Source: an uncultured Actinomycetes bacterium
Lineage (GTDB): Bacteria > Actinomycetota > Actinomycetes > Nanopelagicales > Nanopelagicaceae
Assembly: GCA_937860175.1 (NCBI GenBank)
Contig: CALMBJ010000270.1
Location: 1-10,653, forward strand
Reading direction: 5' to 3'
Length of the DNA: 10,653 bases
Shown: positions 1-5,779 of the stretch, piece after piece
How positions within the stretch are numbered: the stretch's first letter is position 1
Layout of the letters: each line of letters starts with the position of its first letter
Notes under the pieces: generated by a model
What the model saw: only the letters and a program-made list of their open reading frames with translations
The model's database searches: none
What the model was told of the DNA's origin: nothing
Position numbers and translations under genes: made by a program

Positions 1-29
1 CGGCAGCGTCAGATGTGTATAAGAGACAG
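1..29 (+). other. Nextera/Tn5 adapter remnant (not genomic)
   Basis: Bases 11-29 read AGATGTGTATAAGAGACAG, the 19-bp Tn5 mosaic end used in tagmentation libraries. Bases 1-10 (CGGCAGCGTC) match the part of the Nextera read-1 adapter just before it, lacking only the first four adapter bases. Genomic sequence starts at base 30, where the MFS reading frame begins on the opposite strand. This is an untrimmed adapter at a contig end and not a natural transposon end: there is no transposase or second inverted end, and the adapter-specific bases precede the mosaic end. Confidence 0.97.
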
Positions 30-237
30 CACGTGACCAATGTGGTGTAGCAAAGGCCATAACAACTGATGCGGTAGCGCTAAGCGCACCGGCCAATGCA
101 TATGAATCACTTGCAGCAACAACGATAAAGATCAGAGCTAGTGAATCCATGGAAATTGGCATACGTGCAATCAGGCCAGGGATGGAGAAGTTAAGCCCTC
201 CAGGGGTTCTAAATAAGGTGACGTACCCTGAGAACAT
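30..237 (-). CDS. MFS transporter, N-terminal fragment (partial, 3' end missing)
   Basis: Reading the minus strand from the ATG at 237 gives 69 codons that stay open until the adapter junction. The protein starts MFSGYVTLFRTPGGLNFSIP and continues with GLIARMPISM near residues 21-30. This is the opening of a major facilitator superfamily drug- or sugar-efflux-type permease: a short cytoplasmic N-terminus (YxxLFRTPG), then a first membrane helix at about residues 31-47, then an Ala-rich second helix at about 48-63 (YALAGALSATASVVMAF). The gene would continue beyond the adapter junction, so most of it is missing. I chose ATG 237 because a TAGACT -10 box ends 7 bp upstream, as for a leaderless mRNA; an in-frame TTG lies two codons upstream. 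Substrate cannot be told from this fragment. Confidence 0.85.
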
Positions 238-244
238 AGGCAAG

Positions 245-250
245 AGTCTA
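245..250 (-). promoter_or_regulatory. Leaderless -10 box of the MFS gene
   Basis: On the minus strand this reads TAGACT, fitting the actinobacterial TAnnnT -10 consensus. Seven bases separate it from the ATG at 237, which would place the transcription start at the start codon. There is no Shine-Dalgarno before the ATG. No good -35 is seen, as is usual for such promoters. The box is the mirror image of the plus-strand box at 260-265. Confidence 0.55.
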
Positions 251-259
251 TCCCGCCAT

Positions 260-265
260 TAGACT
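260..265 (+). promoter_or_regulatory. Leaderless -10 box of the IMPase gene
   Basis: TAGACT lies 6 bp before the ATG at 272, the spacing expected if transcription starts at the A of the start codon. No Shine-Dalgarno is present. Together with the reversed copy at 245-250 it forms a perfect 6-bp inverted repeat with a 9-bp spacer, so the dyad could alternatively be a regulator site. Confidence 0.55.
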
Positions 266-271
266 TCGGTT

Positions 272-1036
272 ATGACAGATACCAACCAATTGCTGCAACT
301 TGCACTCACAATTGCGCGTCAAGCCGGAGATTTGTTGGTGGATCGTCCTGCATCATGGGATTTAACAGTTAAATCAACTGCGATAGATATTGCCACACAG
401 ATGGATCTTGCAAGTGAAAAATTTATTGTCGAAAGTATTTTGGCAGCAAGACCTAATGATGGAATCATCGGTGAAGAAGGAACTTCACGTCCAAGTACAA
501 GTGGAGTTACATGGGTAATTGATCCGGTCGATGGAACCGTTAATTATTTTTACGGATTACCAGGCTGGGCGGTAAGCATCGCAGCTAAAGATGAAAGTGG
601 AACTTTGGTCGGAGTTGTTCACTCGCCAACCGTTAACTCGACCTGGCATGCAAGCAAAGGCGGGGGAGCCTTCCTTAATGATGTAAAGATCGCTTGCAAT
701 GATCCAGTTGAGCTCAACCGTGCTTTGATCTCTTCAGGCTTTGCTTACGATGTGCGTGATCGGGTTGAGCAGTTAAAGATTGTGAACGCACTTCTGCCTC
801 AAATCAGAGATCTGCGCCGAATCGGATCTGCCGCTGCCGATATCTGCCATGTTGCTACCGGCCTGGTCGATGGATACTTTGAAACGGGGTTGCATGAATG
901 GGATCTAGCCGCTGCTGAGCTGATAGCCCGTGAGGCGGGTGCGGTTGTGACAACCCGTCCTTGGCATGGACTCAATCTGACGGTGGCCGCCGGTCCTGCG
1001 CTTTTTGAGGCGCTCAACGCTCAGATTCCTGAGTAG
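272..1036 (+). CDS. Inositol monophosphatase family protein (possible histidinol-phosphatase)
   Basis: This is a 254-residue Mg-dependent, Li-sensitive-type sugar phosphatase of the IMPase/FIG fold, at the family's usual length. The metal-binding residues are visible: GEEG at 67-70, the signature WVIDPVDGTVN at 81-91 (D84, D87) and the C-terminal WDLAAAELIAREAG at 210-223 (D211). Family members hydrolyse inositol-1-phosphate, histidinol phosphate (HisN in actinobacteria), fructose-1,6-bisphosphate or related esters in the cytoplasm, and sequence alone does not separate these. No inositol- or histidine-biosynthesis neighbour is present to decide. The gene stands alone between a divergent MFS gene and rplS. 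Its start is supported by the leaderless -10 box 6 bp upstream. Confidence 0.9.
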   Translation: MTDTNQLLQLALTIARQAGDLLVDRPASWDLTVKSTAIDIATQMDLASEKFIVESILAARPNDGIIGEEGTSRPSTSGVTWVIDPVDGTVNYFYGLPGWAVSIAAKDESGTLVGVVHSPTVNSTWHASKGGGAFLNDVKIACNDPVELNRALISSGFAYDVRDRVEQLKIVNALLPQIRDLRRIGSAAADICHVATGLVDGYFETGLHEWDLAAAELIAREAGAVVTTRPWHGLNLTVAAGPALFEALNAQIPE

Positions 1037-1041
1037 CTCCA

Positions 1042-1093
1042 GGCCCTCCCTAGCCCGCGTAGGTCAAGGGCCGATTTACGCTCAAGGCCCCTT
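1042..1093 (+). other. Alternative hairpins between the IMPase gene and rplS
   Basis: Starting five bases after the IMPase stop, GGCCCT (1042-1047) plus CCTA (1049-1052) can pair with TAGG (1060-1063) plus AGGGCC (1067-1072). That gives a 10-bp stem with a small internal loop and a 7-base loop. The same AGGGCC arm can instead pair downstream: AAGGGCC (1066-1072) with GGCCCCTT (1086-1093), with one bulged C. The two folds exclude each other. No T-run follows, so a classical intrinsic terminator is not supported. It may be a weak 3' end for the IMPase mRNA or part of an rplS leader. The rest of the spacer (1094-1147) shows no confident promoter. Confidence 0.4.
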
Positions 1094-1147
1094 CTATGGC
1101 AAGATACGCAGTCTGCACCGCCAAAGCGTGTGCTTAATAGAAATGAC

Positions 1148-1155
1148 AAAAGGAA
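1148..1155 (+). promoter_or_regulatory. Shine-Dalgarno of rplS
   Basis: AAAAGGAA with GGA ending 7 bp before the ATG at 1162 is the clearest ribosome binding site in the window. It fixes the rplS start and contrasts with the SD-less gene starts nearby. It implies a real 5' leader on this mRNA. Confidence 0.8.
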
Positions 1156-1161
1156 CCGAAT

Positions 1162-1701
1162 ATGAACATTCTTGACTCTGTAGATGCAGCCTCGCTGCGC
1201 CACGACATCCCTAAGTTCCGTGCTGGTGATGAGCTCAAGATCCATGTTCGCGTTATCGAAGGTAACAAGAGCCGTCTTCAGGTTTTCCAAGGTGTAGTTA
1301 TCGGACGTCAAGGCGCAGGAGTTCGCGAGACATTCACAATCCGTAAGGTTTCATACGGCGTTGGTGTTGAGCGTACCTTCCCAGTTCACACACCAGTGAT
1401 TGAAAAGATTGAGCTAGTAAAGAAGGGCGAAGTACGTCGCGCCAAGCTTTACTACCTACGCGACCTTCGCGGTAAGGCTGCAAAGATTCGCGAAAAGCGC
1501 GATGGCATCGAAGGTTACGGCGATGGAATTCTTTCAACTCCAGCGCCAGTAGTTATTCCAGAGCCTGTTGTTGAAGCGGTAGTCGAAGCTCCAGTGGCAG
1601 TGTCCGAGCCAGTAGCAGAGGTTGCTGTGGCAGAGGTTCCAGTTGAAGAGGCGACTACAGAAGTTGTGTCTGAAACTGAAGCAACTCCAAAAGCTGAATA
1701 A
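1162..1701 (+). CDS. rplS: 50S ribosomal protein L19 with long acidic C-terminal tail
   Basis: L19 of the large ribosomal subunit, located at the 30S-50S interface. Residues 1-115 are a complete, canonical L19: [16 protein letters not shown] (19-34), [12 protein letters not shown] (38-49), [15 protein letters not shown] (64-78) and the closing [20 protein letters not shown] (94-113). L19 normally ends about here, at 115-120 residues. This protein runs on to 179, adding a tail (about 125-179) of Ala, Val, Pro and Glu with 12 Glu and a single Lys. The tail is therefore strongly acidic and probably disordered, opposite in charge to the rRNA-binding body. It is in frame with no sign of a frameshift. 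In many actinobacteria trmD lies just upstream; here an IMPase gene does. lepB follows after 8 bp. Confidence 0.97.
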   Translation: MNILDSVDAASLRHDIPKFRAGDELKIHVRVIEGNKSRLQVFQGVVIGRQGAGVRETFTIRKVSYGVGVERTFPVHTPVIEKIELVKKGEVRRAKLYYLRDLRGKAAKIREKRDGIEGYGDGILSTPAPVVIPEPVVEAVVEAPVAVSEPVAEVAVAEVPVEEATTEVVSETEATPKAE

Positions 1702-1704
1702 TCT
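1699..1704 (+). promoter_or_regulatory. Possible internal -10 box for lepB
   Basis: TAATCT begins on the rplS stop codon (TAA 1699-1701) and ends 5 bp before the lepB ATG at 1710. lepB has no Shine-Dalgarno in the 8-bp gap, so a leaderless internal start is possible. The spacing is slightly short, and translation by termination-reinitiation from rplS is an equally good explanation. Confidence 0.25.
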
Positions 1705-1709
1705 TTTCA

Positions 1710-2366
1710 ATGCGCAATAAGGGATCGCTCCTTAAGGAGCTCCCAATCCTGGTTGTCGTTGCACTTGTTGTATCCCTCTTTATCAAGAGCTTCATTGTGC
1801 AGTTTTTCTATATTCCATCTGGATCTATGGAGAACACTCTTCAAATCAAGGATCGCGTTGCGGTAAACAAGGTTCCATTTATCTCCGGCAATATTGAGCG
1901 CGGAGATGTAGTCGTCTTTCGCGATCCCGATAACTGGCTACCAGAGCCATTTGAAAACACAACCAATCAATATGTTGCAAAGGCAAAGAGTGCTTTAGTA
2001 ACAGTTGGTGTTCTACCAAATCCAGCTAAACAGTACTTAGTTAAGCGAGTTATTGGTGTGGGTGGCGATCGAGTTGTGTGCTGCACAAAGGATGACAAGT
2101 TAACTGTCAATGGTGTTGAAGTCACCGAGCCTTACATCTTTGGTGGCAACAAACCCTCTGAAATGAAGTTTGATGTAACTGTTCCCAAGGGCAAGTTATG
2201 GGTAATGGGAGATCACCGCGGAGCAAGTGCGGACTCTCGCTACCACCAAGAAGATATCAATAATGGTTTTGTTCCCGAATCTAGGGTCAGTGGTCGTGTT
2301 GTTGGTGTGATCTGGCCATTCAAGAACATCACATACATTCCAAGAGTTGATGTATTAAACAAGTAA
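1710..2366 (+). CDS. lepB: Signal peptidase I
   Basis: Membrane-anchored serine protease that cuts signal peptides from secreted proteins on the outer face of the cytoplasmic membrane. The 218 residues start with a short basic cytoplasmic end and one transmembrane helix (about 11-33). The box B motif PSGSM follows at 36-40, with nucleophile Ser39. The general base is Lys112 in YLVKRVIG (109-116). Box E reads GDHRGASADSR at 167-177, with His replacing the Asn of the textbook GDNR, a common actinobacterial variant. An insert of about 40 residues between the two catalytic boxes (72-108) is typical of the family. It is the second gene of the rplS-lepB-rnhB unit, 8 bp after rplS and 4 bp before rnhB, a conserved actinobacterial arrangement. 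Confidence 0.96.
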   Translation: MRNKGSLLKELPILVVVALVVSLFIKSFIVQFFYIPSGSMENTLQIKDRVAVNKVPFISGNIERGDVVVFRDPDNWLPEPFENTTNQYVAKAKSALVTVGVLPNPAKQYLVKRVIGVGGDRVVCCTKDDKLTVNGVEVTEPYIFGGNKPSEMKFDVTVPKGKLWVMGDHRGASADSRYHQEDINNGFVPESRVSGRVVGVIWPFKNITYIPRVDVLNK

Positions 2367-2370
2367 CCTC

Positions 2371-2979
2371 ATGAAGGTTATTGAACAGCTTTTAGTTAGC
2401 GCGGGCATCTCACCGATTGCAGGTGTTGATGAAGCAGGTCGTGGCGCATGTGCAGGCCCGCTTGTAATCGCATCGGTTGTTCTTAATGATCCCTTCGCCG
2501 CAGAACTTGCAGTTGTCAGGGATTCAAAGGAGATTGCAGAAAACAAGCGAGATGCGGTCTTTGAACTTATTCATCAAGTAGCTGCATCTGTAAGTGTTGT
2601 CATTGTTCCAGCAACCGAAATTGATGCACGTGGTGTGCATGCTGCAAACCTTGATGGAATGCGCCGTGCGGTTCAAGGATTAACAGTTGAACCTGCCTAT
2701 GTTTTAACAGATGGATATGCAATTGAAGGCTTAGGTGTGCCTAACCTTGCAGTCTGGAAGGGCGATCAAGTTGTTGTCTCGATTAGTGCAGCATCGGTGA
2801 TTGCAAAGGTAACCCGTGATCGCATCATGCGTGAAATGGATGCTGAGTTTCCGCAGTATGGCTTTGCCGGTCACAAGGGATATATAACAGCTGCACATAC
2901 AAAGGCGCTCAATGAGCATGGCCCATGTGCACAGCACCGCACCTCTTTTGCCAATGTTGCTGCCTTAATCCACAAGTAA
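2371..2979 (+). CDS. rnhB: Ribonuclease HII
   Basis: Cleaves the RNA strand of RNA-DNA hybrids and nicks beside single ribonucleotides misincorporated in DNA. It is 202 residues, normal for type 2 RNase H. Catalytic carboxylates are visible: D20 and E21 in GVDEAGRGACAGPLV (18-32), an Asp in VLTDGY (D114), and D150 in ASVIAKVTRDRIM (141-153). The C-terminal signature runs from GFAGHKGY (164-171) to HRTSF (189-193). The start has no Shine-Dalgarno and lies 4 bp after the lepB stop, so translation is probably coupled. In many actinobacteria a small DUF2469 gene follows; here it is absent and a 48-bp gap leads to yraN. Confidence 0.96.
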   Translation: MKVIEQLLVSAGISPIAGVDEAGRGACAGPLVIASVVLNDPFAAELAVVRDSKEIAENKRDAVFELIHQVAASVSVVIVPATEIDARGVHAANLDGMRRAVQGLTVEPAYVLTDGYAIEGLGVPNLAVWKGDQVVVSISAASVIAKVTRDRIMREMDAEFPQYGFAGHKGYITAAHTKALNEHGPCAQHRTSFANVAALIHK

Positions 2980-3013
2980 GTTCGGTATATCTGGATTACA
3001 TGACAGGGGTATT

Positions 3014-3019
3014 TATCCT
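3014..3019 (+). promoter_or_regulatory. Possible leaderless -10 box for yraN
   Basis: TATCCT matches TAnnnT and ends 8 bp before the ATG at 3028. The 48-bp gap after rnhB lacks a Shine-Dalgarno; the bases before the ATG are pyrimidine-rich. A transcription start here would give a leader of about 0-2 bases and would begin the yraN-comM-dprA-era unit. A weak 5-bp CAGGG/CCCTG stem (3004-3008 with 3020-3024) surrounds the box and could be a minor terminator of rnhB. Confidence 0.4.
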
Positions 3020-3027
3020 CCCTGCTC

Positions 3028-3393
3028 ATGAAGACTAAGAACAATCAAAGTACCGGAGCGCTAGGCGAAGAAGCGGTCGCACAATTTCTTATCGATAGGG
3101 ATTACGAGCTGATCGAACGCAATTGGCGTATTCGCGAGGGCGAAATCGACATCGTTGCACTTAATCCATCGGGAATCTTTTCATTTGTCGAAGTTAAAAC
3201 TCGCAGCTCTGTTGCATTTGGTCATCCCTTTGAGGCGATCAACCGCGATAAGGCTCTGCGCATGCAGCGATTGGCACTTGCCTGGCTTGCAACCCATGGT
3301 TGCCTGGGGTGTGATTACCAAATAGATGTTGCAGCGGTTTTGGTTCAGCCCGATGGAAAGCTTGCAATTGAGTATCGCGAGAAGTTGCTATGA
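3028..3393 (+). CDS. YraN/UPF0102 family endonuclease-like protein
   Basis: A 121-residue protein of the UPF0102 family, which has a Holliday-junction-resolvase-like (PD-(D/E)XK) fold. The family pattern is complete: GALGEEAVAQFL at 10-21, NWRIREGEIDIVA at 32-44 with E39 and D41, and FVEVKTR at 53-59 with E55 and K57 forming the nuclease core. The true substrate of the family is not settled. Constant linkage to comM and dprA suggests a role in handling incoming or recombining DNA. The last 4 bases (ATGA) overlap the start of comM, so the two are translationally coupled. No Shine-Dalgarno precedes the start. Confidence 0.9.
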   Translation: MKTKNNQSTGALGEEAVAQFLIDRDYELIERNWRIREGEIDIVALNPSGIFSFVEVKTRSSVAFGHPFEAINRDKALRMQRLALAWLATHGCLGCDYQIDVAAVLVQPDGKLAIEYREKLL

Positions 3394-4910
3394 CGCTAGC
3401 TCTGACACATTCTGTGGCTTTAATGGGGTTAGAAGGTCATCTTGTAACTGTCGAGGTGGATATTGCAGATGGATTACCTGGCTATGCCTTGTTGGGATTA
3501 CCAGATGCCGCCTTATCTGAGTCACGTGATCGAGTACGAAGTGCAATTGTTAATTGCAACGAGGTATGGCCGAACCGAAAGGTAACGGTTTCATTATCAC
3601 CTGCATGGTTGCCAAAGAGCGGCTCTAGTTTTGATCTTGCAATCTGTATAGCTCTGCTTGCAGCCCATGAAACTTTGCCACAAGAAAAGATCGCAGAGAT
3701 TGTCTTTATGGGCGAGCTATCTCTAGATGGTCGCATCCGATCTGTCCGTGGTGTTCTGCCCGCACTAATGGCGGCGTACAAAGCAGGTATTCGAACAGCG
3801 GTTGTTCCTGCAGCAAATTTTGAAGAGGCGCAGTTGATGCAGTCGATGAAGATTGTTCCAATGGAGCATCTCAAGCAGGTGCTGCGCTGGCTACGCACAG
3901 GTGAACGAGAGGTGATGCAACAGATCGATCTTCAATGGGAGCAAACTGATACACGATTAGATTTTGCTGATGTTGCAGGGCAATCTGCGGCACGTCTTGC
4001 AGCAGAGATCGCAGCGATCGGTGGGCATCACATTATGTTGATTGGTCCACCAGGTGCCGGAAAGACAATGATTGCCGAGCGAATTCCGACGATAATGCCC
4101 GCGTTATCAATTGCACAAGCACTTGAGGTAACAGCGGTGCACTCAATTGCAGGAACACTTACACAACGTTCGCCGTTGTCCTTGCTTGCACCTATCGTGT
4201 CGCCACATCACACAACAACACGTATCGCGATGGTGGGCGGTGGTTCACATGCGATCAAGCCAGGTGCATGTTCTTTGGCCCATTACGGAGTGCTCTTTAT
4301 CGATGAGGCACCGGAATGTGGGCCTGGTGTTCTAGATTCACTGCGTCAGCCACTGGAATCTGGCACGGTGACCATTGCACGAAGTATCGGCAACTTAACC
4401 TTTCCCGCTCAGTTTCTCTTGGTGCTTGCTGCAAATCCCTGCCCATGTGGCAAGTTCACAGGTCGTGGACGCAACTGCACCTGTACATCACAACAGGTTC
4501 GGCGTTACTTAGGAAAGTTATCGGGTCCGCTCATGGATCGTATTGATTTACGGGTTCAGGTCGAACCAGTAGGTCGAATAGATATGGCACGTAACGAGTT
4601 AGGTGAGAGCAGCCAAGTAATCAGAGAACGTGTAATTGCCGCCCGCACAGTTGCAGAAAAACGTTTTGCCGGAATGGGTTGGAGTTTGAACTCGCAGATA
4701 CCGGCACGAGCCTTGCGATCTACCTTTCAACCAGAGCGAGCTGCCATGAACTTTTTACATGATGAGCTAGATCGAGAGCAGATCACCGCAAGAGGGCTAC
4801 ACAAAATCATCCGTACATCCTGGAGCTTTGCCGATTTACATGGACATCCAGTTCCGACAATGAGTGATGTACAAGCGGCGCATACTATGAGAGGCAAGGT
4901 AGAGGCGTGA
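3390..4910 (+). CDS. comM: ComM / YifB family Mg-chelatase-like AAA+ ATPase
   Basis: A 506-residue AAA+ protein. In naturally transformable bacteria ComM is a hexameric helicase that extends branch migration of integrating single-stranded DNA. Residues 1-170 form the ChlI-like N-terminal (Lon-like fold) domain. The ATPase core follows with Walker A GPPGAGKT at 219-226, Walker B VLFIDE at 301-306 and arginine-finger candidate R384 in LMDRIDL. A four-Cys cluster, C351/C353 (CPCG) and C363/C365 (CTC), is the family's likely metal site. The Mg-chelatase C-terminal domain occupies about 405-500. A weak SD, GAGAAG (3379-3384), sits 5 bp before the ATG, inside yraN. The gene overlaps its neighbours by 4 bp on both sides, a strong coupling signal. 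Confidence 0.95.
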   Translation: MTLALTHSVALMGLEGHLVTVEVDIADGLPGYALLGLPDAALSESRDRVRSAIVNCNEVWPNRKVTVSLSPAWLPKSGSSFDLAICIALLAAHETLPQEKIAEIVFMGELSLDGRIRSVRGVLPALMAAYKAGIRTAVVPAANFEEAQLMQSMKIVPMEHLKQVLRWLRTGEREVMQQIDLQWEQTDTRLDFADVAGQSAARLAAEIAAIGGHHIMLIGPPGAGKTMIAERIPTIMPALSIAQALEVTAVHSIAGTLTQRSPLSLLAPIVSPHHTTTRIAMVGGGSHAIKPGACSLAHYGVLFIDEAPECGPGVLDSLRQPLESGTVTIARSIGNLTFPAQFLLVLAANPCPCGKFTGRGRNCTCTSQQVRRYLGKLSGPLMDRIDLRVQVEPVGRIDMARNELGESSQVIRERVIAARTVAEKRFAGMGWSLNSQIPARALRSTFQPERAAMNFLHDELDREQITARGLHKIIRTSWSFADLHGHPVPTMSDVQAAHTMRGKVEA

Positions 4911-5767
4911 ATGAGCAGTTAGCTCGGGCCTTATTGTTTAGTGTGATTGAGGGTGGACATACATTTTGGTGTGCTGAGATTTCAACTCACAGTGCACTAA
5001 CCGTCTATAACAAACTACTTGATGGCGGTTATGGTTCGATCAAGTATGAAAAGTTAATCAACGCCTTGAAAGATGCCAACGGTGACAAGATCCTTAGCGA
5101 AATTGATAAACATTATGCGCGGCTTGTAACACCAGCAGATGATGATTGGCCTGCGCAGCTCAATGATCTTGCCGCACCTCCAATCGGATTGATCATAAAA
5201 GGGAACATCAGTGCTCTTCATCAACCATCGCTTGCAATAGTTGGAACCCGCAATCCAACCTCGTACGGTGCCAGAATCGCAGGTGATTTCGCCGCAGGTT
5301 TTGCAGACCGCGAATGGGCGATCACTAGCGGTGGTGCCTACGGAATTGATTCCTACGCACATAAAGGAGCGCTCATTGCAGAAGGTGTCACTGTCGCGGT
5401 TGTGGCATCTGGAATCGATATCAACTACCCAGCAGGCAACACCAGATTGTTCGCTGAAATCTGCGAATCAGGTGCGATGGTTACTGAATTCATGCCGGGG
5501 CATAAGGCATTGCCCAATCGTTTTTTGACACGAAATCGCATCATCGCTGCACTTTCCAAAGCCACCCTTGTCGTAGAAGCCGCCTTCCGAAGTGGATCCT
5601 TGCGAACGGCGCGAGATGCCGCCGAGATTTTTCGACCCGTTATGGCGATACCTGGACCAATTAACTCTCCAACCAGTGAAGGATGTCATCGCCTTATTGG
5701 CGAGAGAGCTGCAGAGATTGTGACATCTGTGGCAGATGCGGTGGAGTTTGTAGGCGTTAATCAATGA
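4907..5767 (+). CDS. dprA: DNA-processing protein DprA (Smf)
   Basis: Binds incoming single-stranded DNA and loads RecA onto it. The 286 residues contain the full extended Rossmann fold: AIVGTRNPTSYG at 110-121, SGGAYGIDSYAH at 141-152, INYPAGNTRLF at 172-182, NRFLTRNRIIAALS at 204-217, SGSLRTARDA at 229-238 and PGPINSPTSEGCHRLI at 249-264. The N-terminal ~70 residues are poorly conserved, as usual. The protein ends soon after the Rossmann domain, so the C-terminal winged-helix domain of longer homologues is missing; such short forms are common. The GTG start overlaps the comM stop (GTGA at 4907-4910) and has an SD-like GAGGCAAGG at 4891-4899, 7 bp upstream. The ATG at 4911 is out of frame. 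Confidence 0.95.
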   Translation: MNEQLARALLFSVIEGGHTFWCAEISTHSALTVYNKLLDGGYGSIKYEKLINALKDANGDKILSEIDKHYARLVTPADDDWPAQLNDLAAPPIGLIIKGNISALHQPSLAIVGTRNPTSYGARIAGDFAAGFADREWAITSGGAYGIDSYAHKGALIAEGVTVAVVASGIDINYPAGNTRLFAEICESGAMVTEFMPGHKALPNRFLTRNRIIAALSKATLVVEAAFRSGSLRTARDAAEIFRPVMAIPGPINSPTSEGCHRLIGERAAEIVTSVADAVEFVGVNQ

Positions 5768-5779
5768 GAGAATAAGGGT

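Noticed and set aside
11..29. Tn5 mosaic end read as evidence of a natural transposon
   Set aside because: It is preceded by Nextera-specific adapter bases and stands at the sequence edge with no transposase or partner end, so it is library-derived.
1021..1311. 96-codon open frame on the minus strand across the IMPase/rplS junction
   Set aside because: It runs antisense to the N-terminus of rplS and the hairpin spacer, with no recognisable protein features; it is a shadow of L19 codons.
3482..3898. 138-codon minus-strand open frame inside comM
   Set aside because: Antisense to well-conserved ComM sequence, with a composition typical of reversed coding sequence and no family motif.
5054..5362. 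102-codon minus-strand open frame inside dprA
   Set aside because: Antisense to conserved DprA Rossmann motifs, with no domain of its own.
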